From Candidatus Peribacteria bacterium (GTDB taxonomy: Bacteria > Patescibacteriota > Gracilibacteria > UBA1369 > LOWO2-01-FULL-3): 64,000 nt of DNA. The translations under genes and the position numbers were made by a program. Positions 17,258 to 24,552 of the stretch are shown here, in pieces. Each line of letters starts with the position of its first letter. Within the stretch, counting starts at the first letter, position 1. Below the pieces are notes generated by a model. That model was not told where the DNA came from and ran no database searches. It saw nothing but the letters and a program-made list of their open reading frames with translations. The DNA is taken from contig CALRGJ010000004.1 in NCBI GenBank assembly GCA_943357285.1, positions 1 to 64,000 of the forward strand. Reading direction: 5' to 3'.

Positions 17258-18577
17258 TTATCTTCTATAAGGTATTTTCTTTCCTTTAATAACAATTATA
17301 TCACCAAATGTAGCGCCTTTCTTCTCTACAGCTTTCTGAAGTCCCATGCGTCCCATGTAGTGATAAACACGCTCTAAGCCTTCAGGATTGCTGATATCGG
17401 TCATTACAATCAATTGTTCTATGCGTTTACCTCCGACGTGGAAAATGGTGTTTTCTGCGGTTTTTTCTACGTCTTTGATAAAGAATTTAACTCTATCTAT
17501 ATGTGGATGAAGAATAGGGATGATTACTTCTTTTTTCTTTGCAGCAATTCTAACTTTCTTTTCTTTCTTTTGTAATATTGTTAAATCACCAAATACTTGG
17601 AACATTAACTCTTTTAATCCCTTCCTAGTCATACAGGAAATGGGATAGATTTTAGTGCTCTTTGTTAGTTTTTTAATTTCCTCTATTTTTGTGTTTAGAG
17701 TTTCTTCGTCTAGCATATCGATTTTATTGATAGCAACTATTTGTTTTAATTTTGAAAGTTTTTTGTCGAATAATTTTAATTCTGAAATTATGGTTTTGTA
17801 GTCTTTTTGTGGATTTTCAGATGTGCAGTCAATAATATGCACTAATAATTTTGTGCGACTTACGTGACGTAGAAATTTGTGTCCCAAACCTTTTCCTTCA
17901 CTGGCTCCTTCAATTAATCCAGGAATGTCCGCAACTACAAAAGATTCCATGTCGGATCCACCAAATTGATTCATGTTTACTACTCCAAGATTTGGAATAA
18001 GAGTTGTGAAGTGATAAGCGGCTATTTTTGGCTTTGCGTTGCTTACTACTGAGATTAAAGTAGACTTTCCAACTGAAGGTAATCCAATAAGTCCTACGTC
18101 GGCTACAAGTTTAAGTTCCAATAAAATATCTTTTTCTTCTCCCGGTTCTCCTGTTTCTGCAAAGTGTGGAGCTTGATTAGTGGAGCTAGTAAATCTGAGA
18201 TTTCCCATTCCTCCTTTTCCTCCTTTTGCTAGAATTACAATATCGTTTGGTTTGCTTAAGTCTGCGAGCTGTACGCTTTTATCGGCAGTGTATATTATGG
18301 TGCCTTGTGGAACATCTAATATAAGATCTTCTGCATCATTACCGGTCATGTTGTTTCCTCTGCCCTTTCCGCCTGATTCAGCCTTGTACATTTTCCTATT
18401 GGAAAGATGACTTAGGGTGTTAACGTTTGCATTGGAACGGAAAATAATATTTCCTCCCCTGCCTCCGTCTCCTCCATCGGGGCCTCCCCTAGGAATAAAT
18501 TTTTCTCTTCTAAAACTGAGAGCTCCATTACCTCCATCACCGGCTATAATCTTTAAATTTAGTTCGTCGCAAAACAT
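17258..18577 (-). CDS. obg: Obg/CgtA GTPase
   Basis: Obg is an essential ribosome-associated GTPase in 50S assembly and stress signalling. The 439-residue protein has the glycine-rich OBG fold (about 1-155, with GGPDGGDGGRGG), the G domain with P-loop GLPSVGKST at 165-173 and NKID, and a C-terminal OCT domain ending near KKIPYRR. A TATAAT box lies about 20 bp upstream of its ATG on the minus strand. It heads the obg-pth pair. Confidence 0.97.
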   Translation of the reverse strand: MFCDELNLKIIAGDGGNGALSFRREKFIPRGGPDGGDGGRGGNIIFRSNANVNTLSHLSNRKMYKAESGGKGRGNNMTGNDAEDLILDVPQGTIIYTADKSVQLADLSKPNDIVILAKGGKGGMGNLRFTSSTNQAPHFAETGEPGEEKDILLELKLVADVGLIGLPSVGKSTLISVVSNAKPKIAAYHFTTLIPNLGVVNMNQFGGSDMESFVVADIPGLIEGASEGKGLGHKFLRHVSRTKLLVHIIDCTSENPQKDYKTIISELKLFDKKLSKLKQIVAINKIDMLDEETLNTKIEEIKKLTKSTKIYPISCMTRKGLKELMFQVFGDLTILQKKEKKVRIAAKKKEVIIPILHPHIDRVKFFIKDVEKTAENTIFHVGGKRIEQLIVMTDISNPEGLERVYHYMGRMGLQKAVEKKGATFGDIIVIKGKKIPYRR

Positions 18578-18671
18578 TTTGTCGGGTTACATTTTTTTTC
18601 ATTATACAGAATTATGTGATTTTGTTGTAGTTTTTAAATTATTGCGCTAAGTTATGTCTTGTAATTTTTAT

Positions 18672-18758
18672 GCCCAGGTGGCGGAACTGGTAGACGCGCT
18701 AGACTCAAAATCTAGTGTTGGCAACATCGTGAGGGTTCAAGTCCCTCCTTGGGCACCA
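18672..18758 (+). tRNA. tRNA-Leu (anticodon CAA)
   Basis: An 87-nt class II tRNA with acceptor GCCCAGG/CTTGGGC, anticodon stem CTAGA/TCTAG, loop CTCAAAA giving anticodon CAA, a long variable arm, T arm GAGGG/CCCTC with TTCAAGT loop, and encoded CCA. It reads UUG leucine codons. Confidence 0.95.
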
Positions 18759-18788
18759 AAATTTCTGTGAATACGTGATAAATATTTT

Positions 18789-19418
18789 ATGGAACAGTTT
18801 GCAAGTGCCCTTCTAGATATAACTTCTGGTATGGGGTATTGGGGTATTGTTATTTTGATGGCTATAGAAAGTTCATTTATACCTTTCCCGTCGGAGATTG
18901 TTATTCCTCCAGCGGCATATTTGGCTTACAAAGGTGAAATGAATATTTATTTGATAATTTTGTGTGGTATTCTTGGTAGTTTGATTGGTGCTGTTTTTAA
19001 TTACTACGTGGCGATGTGGCTGGGTAAACCTTTGGCGTACAAACTAGTTGATAAAAAATGGGCAAAATATTTGCTTTTAAGTCGATCAGGGCTTGAAAAA
19101 GCTGAAAATTATTTTAATAAATATGGGTCAGCCTCAACTTTCTTTGGTAGACTTATACCGGCTGTGAGGCAGCTTATTTCCTTGCCGGCTGGTTTTGTTA
19201 AAATGGATTTTGGAAAATTTGTTTTTTATACTGTTTTGGGATCTGGTTTTTGGGTTTCAGTGTTGGCGGCTTTGGGTTACTTCTTTGGTGAGAATCAAGA
19301 GCTCTTGAAGGAATATTACAGAGAAATTACTATAGGACTAATAGTTTTAGTTGCTTTAATTGTTGCGGTTGTGTTGTTGAAGAAGTTGATTGCCTCTCGC
19401 AGAGTTTCAATTGAATAA
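18789..19418 (+). CDS. DedA family membrane protein
   Basis: A 209-residue polytopic membrane protein of the DedA/SNARE-associated family, related to bacterial polyprenyl-phosphate and lipid flippases. Landmarks are the ESSFIPFPSEIVIPPAAYLA segment (about 27-46), FFGRLIPAVRQLISLPAG (about 118-135) with the conserved R, and a C-terminal transmembrane helix. It lies 30 bp after tRNA-Leu and may be read from the same promoter. Its end overlaps the convergent pabB by 12 bp. Confidence 0.92.
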   Translation: MEQFASALLDITSGMGYWGIVILMAIESSFIPFPSEIVIPPAAYLAYKGEMNIYLIILCGILGSLIGAVFNYYVAMWLGKPLAYKLVDKKWAKYLLLSRSGLEKAENYFNKYGSASTFFGRLIPAVRQLISLPAGFVKMDFGKFVFYTVLGSGFWVSVLAALGYFFGENQELLKEYYREITIGLIVLVALIVAVVLLKKLIASRRVSIE

Positions 19419-20567
19419 ATTTTGGAAGGAAAGTGCTTTGTTCATGGTTTCGGTGAACTCGTCTTTTTCTTTGGAGTCATTTACTATGCCTCCTCCTACT
19501 TGTAGGTAGAGTTTTTCGCCCTTTTTTATGATGGTTCTGATGGCAATGCTGAAATTTAATTCCTTTTGATCTGGCATGATGTAACCAATTATTCCAGTGT
19601 AAATCCCACGCATTGTAGGCTCTAGTTCGTCAATTATTTCTATGGCTCTTTTCTTTGGGCAACCGGTGATTGAACCGCCCGGAAGCATGGAAATTAGTGC
19701 TTCAATCGGTGTTGTTTGTAGTTCTCCGGTGATGCGGCTGAAGGTGTGCCATACTGTTGGGCATTTTTGAAGGATCCTGTGTCCTTTTACTTTAACTGTG
19801 CCTATTTTGCAGACTTTCCCTAAATCGTTCCTTAAAAGGTCTGTAATCATGTTTAATTCGGCTGCCTCTTTTTCGCTAGAGATTAATTCTTTGGAAAATT
19901 CGAGATCTTCAGTTTTATTTTTTCCTCTAGGTCTTGTGCCTTTTATGGGGCAGGTCTCAATTATATTGTTTTTGATTTTAATGAATTTTTCAGGAGATGC
20001 GCTGAGTATTTCAGCCTGATTGGCTTTTATATATGCTAGATAGTTTACGGGATTTTTTTCAGCAATTTTGAGAAAAAGATTTTTACCTTCCTCCTTTGTT
20101 GATGTTTCTAGTCTATGAGTGAGATTGATTTGGTAAATATCCCCTTCCTTGATGTAGTTTTTGATTCTGTTGAAAGCTTTTTTGTAATCTGATTTGCTGA
20201 TTTTGATTTCAAATTTGATTTTTTCTATTAAATTTTTTATTGGAAATTTATTGTGTTTTTCTTTGTTGTTTTCTTCTTTCCATTTGTTGAAGGCGAAGAA
20301 GTTGATTGACGGTAGATTGAGATCGTTTTTTGCTTTAGGGGCGATGTTGTATAGGCTGTAGGCTACATCATATGAAATGTAACCAATTAGGAGGCTTTTC
20401 TTGTGTTTTTCTGTGAATTTTTTAAATTCTTTCAGATTATTTCCCTTGAATTCTGCTATTGGATTTGAGGCTAAAATGCTTATTCCTTTTTGAGATGAAT
20501 GAAGAAAGCAGATGTTTTGATCTGATGGTTTCAGGTTTTGAAAATTTTCTAGAATGTTAGATTTCAT
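19407..20567 (-). CDS. pabB: aminodeoxychorismate synthase component I
   Basis: PabB converts chorismate plus ammonia to 4-amino-4-deoxychorismate for p-aminobenzoate and folate. The 386-residue protein is a chorismate-binding enzyme; the active-site segment PIKGTRPRG has Lys209 where anthranilate synthases have Ala, which separates PabB from TrpE. The C-terminal GGSITGCPK and GIYTGIIGY blocks are also present. It overlaps pabA by 11 bp and is the last gene of the fol operon. A separate pabC lyase gene is not seen in this window. Confidence 0.93.
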   Translation of the reverse strand: MKSNILENFQNLKPSDQNICFLHSSQKGISILASNPIAEFKGNNLKEFKKFTEKHKKSLLIGYISYDVAYSLYNIAPKAKNDLNLPSINFFAFNKWKEENNKEKHNKFPIKNLIEKIKFEIKISKSDYKKAFNRIKNYIKEGDIYQINLTHRLETSTKEEGKNLFLKIAEKNPVNYLAYIKANQAEILSASPEKFIKIKNNIIETCPIKGTRPRGKNKTEDLEFSKELISSEKEAAELNMITDLLRNDLGKVCKIGTVKVKGHRILQKCPTVWHTFSRITGELQTTPIEALISMLPGGSITGCPKKRAIEIIDELEPTMRGIYTGIIGYIMPDQKELNFSIAIRTIIKKGEKLYLQVGGGIVNDSKEKDEFTETMNKALSFQNLFN

Positions 20568-21117
20568 ATAAGAAATTCTTCATTATTTTATTACCCTCGG
20601 TGGTAAGGAAGGATTCGGGATGGAATTGAACGCCATACAATGGATATTTCTTGTGCTTAATGGCCATTATTTCTCTATCGTCGGTCCAGGCTATTAGTTC
20701 GAATTCCTTTGGTGTTTTGTCTATTACTAGTGAGTGATATCTGGCTGCTTTAAAAGGGTTTTTAACGTTCTTGAATATTGGATCTTTTGTATGGATGATT
20801 TCGGATGTTTTTCCGTGCATTATTTTTTTGGCGTGAATGATCTTTGAACTAAAAATTTGTCCAATGCATTCATGACCAAGACACACTCCCAGAACAGGTT
20901 TTGTTGTATAAAATTTTTGTACTACTTCGCGAGAAATGCCACTATCTTCCGGTCTCTTTGGGCCTGGGGAAATTACAATTTTTTCAGGGTTAAGTTTCTT
21001 TATTTTCTCTATATTTATTTCGTCATTTTTAAAAACCAGACATTTCTGTCCTAAGGACTCTATTTGCTGATAAAGATTATAAGTAAATGAGTCGTAGTTA
21101 TCGATGATTAAAATCAT
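20557..21117 (-). CDS. pabA: aminodeoxychorismate synthase glutamine amidotransferase
   Basis: A 186-residue class I glutamine amidotransferase supplying ammonia to PabB. The triad is visible as C79 in GVCLGHECIGQ and H166 with E168 in QFHPES; the oxyanion strand is ISPGPKRPEDSG. It sits between folE (4-bp overlap) and pabB (11-bp overlap) in the folate operon, which favours PabA over TrpG. Confidence 0.94.
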   Translation of the reverse strand: MILIIDNYDSFTYNLYQQIESLGQKCLVFKNDEINIEKIKKLNPEKIVISPGPKRPEDSGISREVVQKFYTTKPVLGVCLGHECIGQIFSSKIIHAKKIMHGKTSEIIHTKDPIFKNVKNPFKAARYHSLVIDKTPKEFELIAWTDDREIMAIKHKKYPLYGVQFHPESFLTTEGNKIMKNFLYEI

Positions 21118-21674
21118 TGATTTTCTTTAATTAATCTCAAAAATTCGCTTCTGGTTTTGGCGTTTTTCTTGAATAATCCGGTGCAAGAAGAAGTAATCAT
21201 TGAAGCATTTTGCTTTTCTACTCCGCGCGCCATCATGCAAAGGTGTTTAGCTTTAACTACTACTGCAACACCCTTTGGTTTTAGGAGGTCGTTGAGGGTG
21301 TTGGCAATTTGCATAGTAAGACGTTCTTGATTTTGTAGTCTTCTAGAGAATATTTCTACGATTCTTGGTAATTTTGAAAGGCCGATTATTTTCTTATTTG
21401 GTATGTATCCGATTGATACTTTTCCGAAAAATGGTTGCATGTGGTGTTCGCAAGTTGAGAAGAAATCTATATCATTACAGATTATCATCTCATCATAATT
21501 TTCACCGTCAAATTGAGTGAGAGCTTCTGAGGCTTTTTGTTTGTAGCCGCCGAAAATCTTCTCAAATGATTTGGCAATTCTTTCTGGTGTTTTTTCTAAT
21601 CCTTCACGCTTTGGGTCTTCACCTATTTCTTTGAGGATTTCTTGATATAAATTTGCAATTTTTTTTAAGTCCAT
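21114..21674 (-). CDS. folE: GTP cyclohydrolase I
   Basis: FolE makes 7,8-dihydroneopterin triphosphate from GTP, the first pterin step of folate synthesis. The 186-residue length is typical. Zinc ligands are C75 and H78 in FFSTCEHHMQPF and the second Cys in KAKHLCMMARGV; the IGLSKLPRIVEIF and SRRLQNQERLT blocks are canonical. Overlaps with folK (10 bp) and pabA (4 bp) place it inside the fol operon. Confidence 0.97.
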   Translation of the reverse strand: MDLKKIANLYQEILKEIGEDPKREGLEKTPERIAKSFEKIFGGYKQKASEALTQFDGENYDEMIICNDIDFFSTCEHHMQPFFGKVSIGYIPNKKIIGLSKLPRIVEIFSRRLQNQERLTMQIANTLNDLLKPKGVAVVVKAKHLCMMARGVEKQNASMITSSCTGLFKKNAKTRSEFLRLIKENQ

Positions 21675-22150
21675 AGTGTTACTTTTTCTGGATTTATAAT
21701 TGTTTCTTTTTGGATTGAAACGCTTTTATTGGTGATTGGATCTAGGTATTCCGGTTCAATTTCTACTATTGGAGTGAGAACGAAATTTCGTTTGTTGTAG
21801 CTTGGGTGTGGAATTTGCAGATGCTTTTCTCTTATGATCTCGTTGTTGTAGAAAATTATATCCAGATCAATGTTTCTTGGCCCTTTATCTATCTCTTTTA
21901 CTCTTCCCATTTTGTGTTCTATCTCCTGTAGTTTAATTATTAATTCCGCTGGAGATAATTCTGTTTCTAATAGTATGGCTGAGTTGAGAAAGTTTGGTTG
22001 ATTTGTGTAGTCTACTGGTTCGGTTTCGTATACAGATGATTTTTTTGTAATGGTTCCAATCTTTTCAATTTCTCTAATTGCAGTTTCTAAATTGCCTTTT
22101 CTGTTTTCAAGATTGCTGCCGAGGCTGATATAAGCTTTATTTTTAGCCAT
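21665..22150 (-). CDS. folK: 6-hydroxymethyl-7,8-dihydropterin pyrophosphokinase
   Basis: FolK pyrophosphorylates 6-hydroxymethyl-dihydropterin. The 161-residue protein starts MAKNKAYISLGSNLENR; SVYETEPVDYTNQPNFLN and the catalytic GPRNIDLDIIFYNN segment are diagnostic, and IPHPSYNKRNFVL follows. I choose the ATG at 22150 over the GTG at 22159 because it is closest to family starts and lies just inside the end of the PTPS gene. Confidence 0.96.
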   Translation of the reverse strand: MAKNKAYISLGSNLENRKGNLETAIREIEKIGTITKKSSVYETEPVDYTNQPNFLNSAILLETELSPAELIIKLQEIEHKMGRVKEIDKGPRNIDLDIIFYNNEIIREKHLQIPHPSYNKRNFVLTPIVEIEPEYLDPITNKSVSIQKETIINPEKVTLWT

Positions 22151-22490
22151 AATATTCACAATAGTAATCGTCAGTTTCGTAAATTGTTAATTTTTTAAGT
22201 GGTAGTTCGTCCTTAAGCTTGTCCCAAACCCATACTATCACGTTTTCTGCTGATGGATTGTCAATGATGTCGTTTAGATGTCTGTGGTCTAAGATATCAA
22301 TAACTAATGAATTAACTTTTTCTTTAATTATTTTGAAATCTATGACCATGCCGTCTTCTTTAACTGTATCAGAAATTGTAACAATTAATTTGTAATTGTG
22401 TCCGTGTAGATTTTCACATTTGCCGTGATACTTTGTGAGAAAGTGTGAAGCGGCGAAGTGAAATATGCAATTTAAATCCATTTTTTTCAT
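22143..22490 (-). CDS. 6-pyruvoyl-tetrahydropterin synthase family, probable PTPS-III (FolB bypass)
   Basis: A 115-residue T-fold enzyme of the QueD/PTPS family. Zinc ligands are H16, H29 and H31, and the catalytic segment reads GKCENLHGHN with Cys25 followed by Glu26. In PTPS-III enzymes a Glu replaces or accompanies the catalytic Cys, and they cleave dihydroneopterin triphosphate directly to 6-hydroxymethyl-dihydropterin, bypassing FolB. The gene lies between folP and folK, no folB is present in the operon, and the order fits. A QueD role in queuosine synthesis is the alternative, but other queuosine precursor genes (queC, queE) are absent here. Confidence 0.88.
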   Translation of the reverse strand: MKKMDLNCIFHFAASHFLTKYHGKCENLHGHNYKLIVTISDTVKEDGMVIDFKIIKEKVNSLVIDILDHRHLNDIIDNPSAENVIVWVWDKLKDELPLKKLTIYETDDYYCEYYG

Positions 22491-23290
22491 AGTATTTCTA
22501 ATATGTTTTTAGTGCCTTTAACATCGTGAGTTCTGATTATACTGGCTCCATTTAGATATGCAATAGCACTGACCATCTCCCCTTTTGTGTCTCTTTCCTC
22601 AATTTTTCCGCCGAGGAAGGATTTTCTGGATGCGCCGATGCAAATTGTTTTCTTTAAAATTTTTAATTTGTTTAGATTATTTAGAATTTCAAAACTGTAT
22701 TTTGGGATTTTGCTGATAAAGTTTCCCATGCCTGGGTCTATAATAATTTGAGAATCTTTAACTCCTGATTTTTTCGCTATTCTGATCTGTTGTTTGAGGA
22801 AAGTTTCAATAGTTTTTAAAACGTTTTTGTAATGTTTTTCTGTTTGCGTTGTTCTGGCAGTGGGATCTTTTGAATACATGATTATTAATGGAGATTTGTA
22901 TTTTGCGATTACTTTGGCCATGTTTTTATCTCCGCGTAATGCTGTGACGTCATTGATCATTGAAGCGCCTAAGCGGAGGCATTCTTCAGCTATTTCGCTT
23001 TTATATGTATCTATGGAAATTGGAAGTTTTGTGATTTTCAGAGCTTTTTTGAGAATTGGGATTACTCTTTTTCTCTCTTCTTCTAAGCTTACGTCTTTAG
23101 AATTTGGACCGGTGGATTCTCCTCCAATGTCGATAATATCTGCACCTTCTTGTTCCATTTCTTTTATTCTTTTTATGGCTTTTTTGAGATTGTTAAATTG
23201 TGACCCGTCGCTAAAAGAGTCTGGGGTCATATTTAAAATACCCATGATGACTGGCTTTTTGGCTTTCTTTATTGTATTAATTAGGTCCAT
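22487..23290 (-). CDS. folP: dihydropteroate synthase
   Basis: FolP joins p-aminobenzoate to the pterin pyrophosphate; it is the sulfonamide target. Landmarks in this TIM-barrel protein are GILNMTPDSFSDG near the N-terminus, DIGGESTGP, IIDPGMGNF and CIGASRKSFLG. I choose the ATG at 23290 (MDLINTIKKAKKP, 267 residues): the longer frame from a TTG at 23332 would start inside the -35 box of the operon promoter. It is the first gene of the six-gene fol operon. Confidence 0.95.
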   Translation of the reverse strand: MDLINTIKKAKKPVIMGILNMTPDSFSDGSQFNNLKKAIKRIKEMEQEGADIIDIGGESTGPNSKDVSLEEERKRVIPILKKALKITKLPISIDTYKSEIAEECLRLGASMINDVTALRGDKNMAKVIAKYKSPLIIMYSKDPTARTTQTEKHYKNVLKTIETFLKQQIRIAKKSGVKDSQIIIDPGMGNFISKIPKYSFEILNNLNKLKILKKTICIGASRKSFLGGKIEERDTKGEMVSAIAYLNGASIIRTHDVKGTKNILEIL

Positions 23291-23303
23291 ATTTTGCTGA
23301 TTG

Positions 23304-23346
23304 ATTCTATGCTCAGATTCATTTTTGCACAATATTCTTGTATTAT
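23304..23346. promoter_or_regulatory. back-to-back promoters of the fol operon and thiI
   Basis: Minus strand: TTGTGC (23332-23327), 17-bp spacer, TAGAAT (23309-23304) for folP. Plus strand: TTCATT (23318-23323), 17-bp spacer, TATTAT (23341-23346) for thiI, ending 9 bp before its ATG. The two promoters overlap physically, so they may compete. Confidence 0.55.
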
Positions 23347-23355
23347 TAGCAGCTT

Positions 23356-24552
23356 ATGAAGCGTTTTATTTTGATACATTACGGGGAGATTGGTTTAAAG
23401 AAAGCAAATATTTCTTATTTTGTGGATAAACTTAAGAAGAGGCTTAGATTTGTATTGCAAAAAGAGTTTAAGATTAATTATTCCATAAAGCATACTTTGG
23501 GGAGATTTTTAGTGTCTTTACCAGATGATTTTAATGAAGCTGATGAAAAGAGGTATGCTGAAATTTTATTTAGGGTTTTTGGGATTCAAAATTTTAAATT
23601 TGTTTATCAACATGGAGTGGAATTGGATGCTTTGCTGGATTCTATCTGGGAAAATTTGCCTGACAATGTGTTGAACGGAGATTTAAAACCTAGGACTTTT
23701 AGGGTTGCGGTGAAGCGTTCTATGCCTTTGCCTTTTAAGTCTACTGAATTGGAACGTGAAATTGGTGCGCGCCTTTTACGCAGAGGAATTGGAATTAAGG
23801 TGAAAATGGTAGATCCGGAATTGGTGGTAGATTTGGAATTTTTCAATGATCACTCTTATTTTTCATTTAAAAAATACAAAGGAGCTGGTGGTTTGTCTCC
23901 AAATAGTCAGGGACGTTTTGTTTCTTTGATTTCATCTGGAATTGATTCCCCTGTCGCCTCTTATATGATGATGAGACGTGGTGCCAGAGTGCTATTTGTT
24001 CATTTCCATGCTTATCCGTTTAGTGATAAGTCTGAAATGGAAAATGTGAAGAAGATTGTGGAAATTCTTTCCGATTATCAATTTGATACGAAATTATATC
24101 TTGTTCCTTTTGGAAAATTTCAAAAGTCTATTTCTACGAATTTAGACATTCCATCAAAGATACGTACTGTTATTTATAGGCGTTTGATGGTGAGAATTGC
24201 TGAAAGAATTGCCAGAAATGAGCATGCAAAAGGTCTAATTACTGGAGATAGTTTGGGGCAGGTAGCTTCTCAGACTCCTGAGAATATGTTTGCGATTCAT
24301 GATGCTTCTACTATTCCGATGTTTTATCCTTTGATTGGTTTTGATAAGGATGAAACAGTGGCTCTAGCTGAGAAAATTGGGACTTTTGATATTTCTAAAC
24401 TTCCTTGCACGGATACTTGTGCGATGTTTATGCCGGAGCATCCTGAGCTTAAGGCCAATATTTATGATGTTCGTGAATATGAAAAGGCTTTGCCTCTTAA
24501 TGAGTGGATAGATGGAGTGTTGAAAGAGTCAGAAGTTATTAATTTAAAATAG
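23356..24552 (+). CDS. thiI: tRNA 4-thiouridine synthase ThiI (no rhodanese domain)
   Basis: ThiI adenylates and thiolates U8 of tRNA and can feed thiazole synthesis. The 398-residue protein has the N-terminal ferredoxin-like and THUMP regions (about 1-165) and the PP-loop SGIDSP at 194-199 in an adenylation domain with ITGDSLGQVASQTPENM. The C-terminal rhodanese domain of E. coli ThiI is missing, as in many Firmicutes-type enzymes, so sulfur probably comes directly from a cysteine desulfurase. The start lies 9 bp after a TATTAT box. Its 3' end overlaps uvrC by 9 bp. Confidence 0.95.
   Translation: MKRFILIHYGEIGLKKANISYFVDKLKKRLRFVLQKEFKINYSIKHTLGRFLVSLPDDFNEADEKRYAEILFRVFGIQNFKFVYQHGVELDALLDSIWENLPDNVLNGDLKPRTFRVAVKRSMPLPFKSTELEREIGARLLRRGIGIKVKMVDPELVVDLEFFNDHSYFSFKKYKGAGGLSPNSQGRFVSLISSGIDSPVASYMMMRRGARVLFVHFHAYPFSDKSEMENVKKIVEILSDYQFDTKLYLVPFGKFQKSISTNLDIPSKIRTVIYRRLMVRIAERIARNEHAKGLITGDSLGQVASQTPENMFAIHDASTIPMFYPLIGFDKDETVALAEKIGTFDISKLPCTDTCAMFMPEHPELKANIYDVREYEKALPLNEWIDGVLKESEVINLK

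Noticed and set aside
19407-21117. pabA-pabB as anthranilate synthase TrpG-TrpE
   Set aside because: The active site has PIKGT with Lys, typical of PabB, and the neighbours are folate genes.
22143-22490. Annotation of the PTPS-family gene as QueD of queuosine synthesis
   Set aside because: It sits inside the folate operon, has Glu next to the catalytic Cys, and no queC or queE is nearby.
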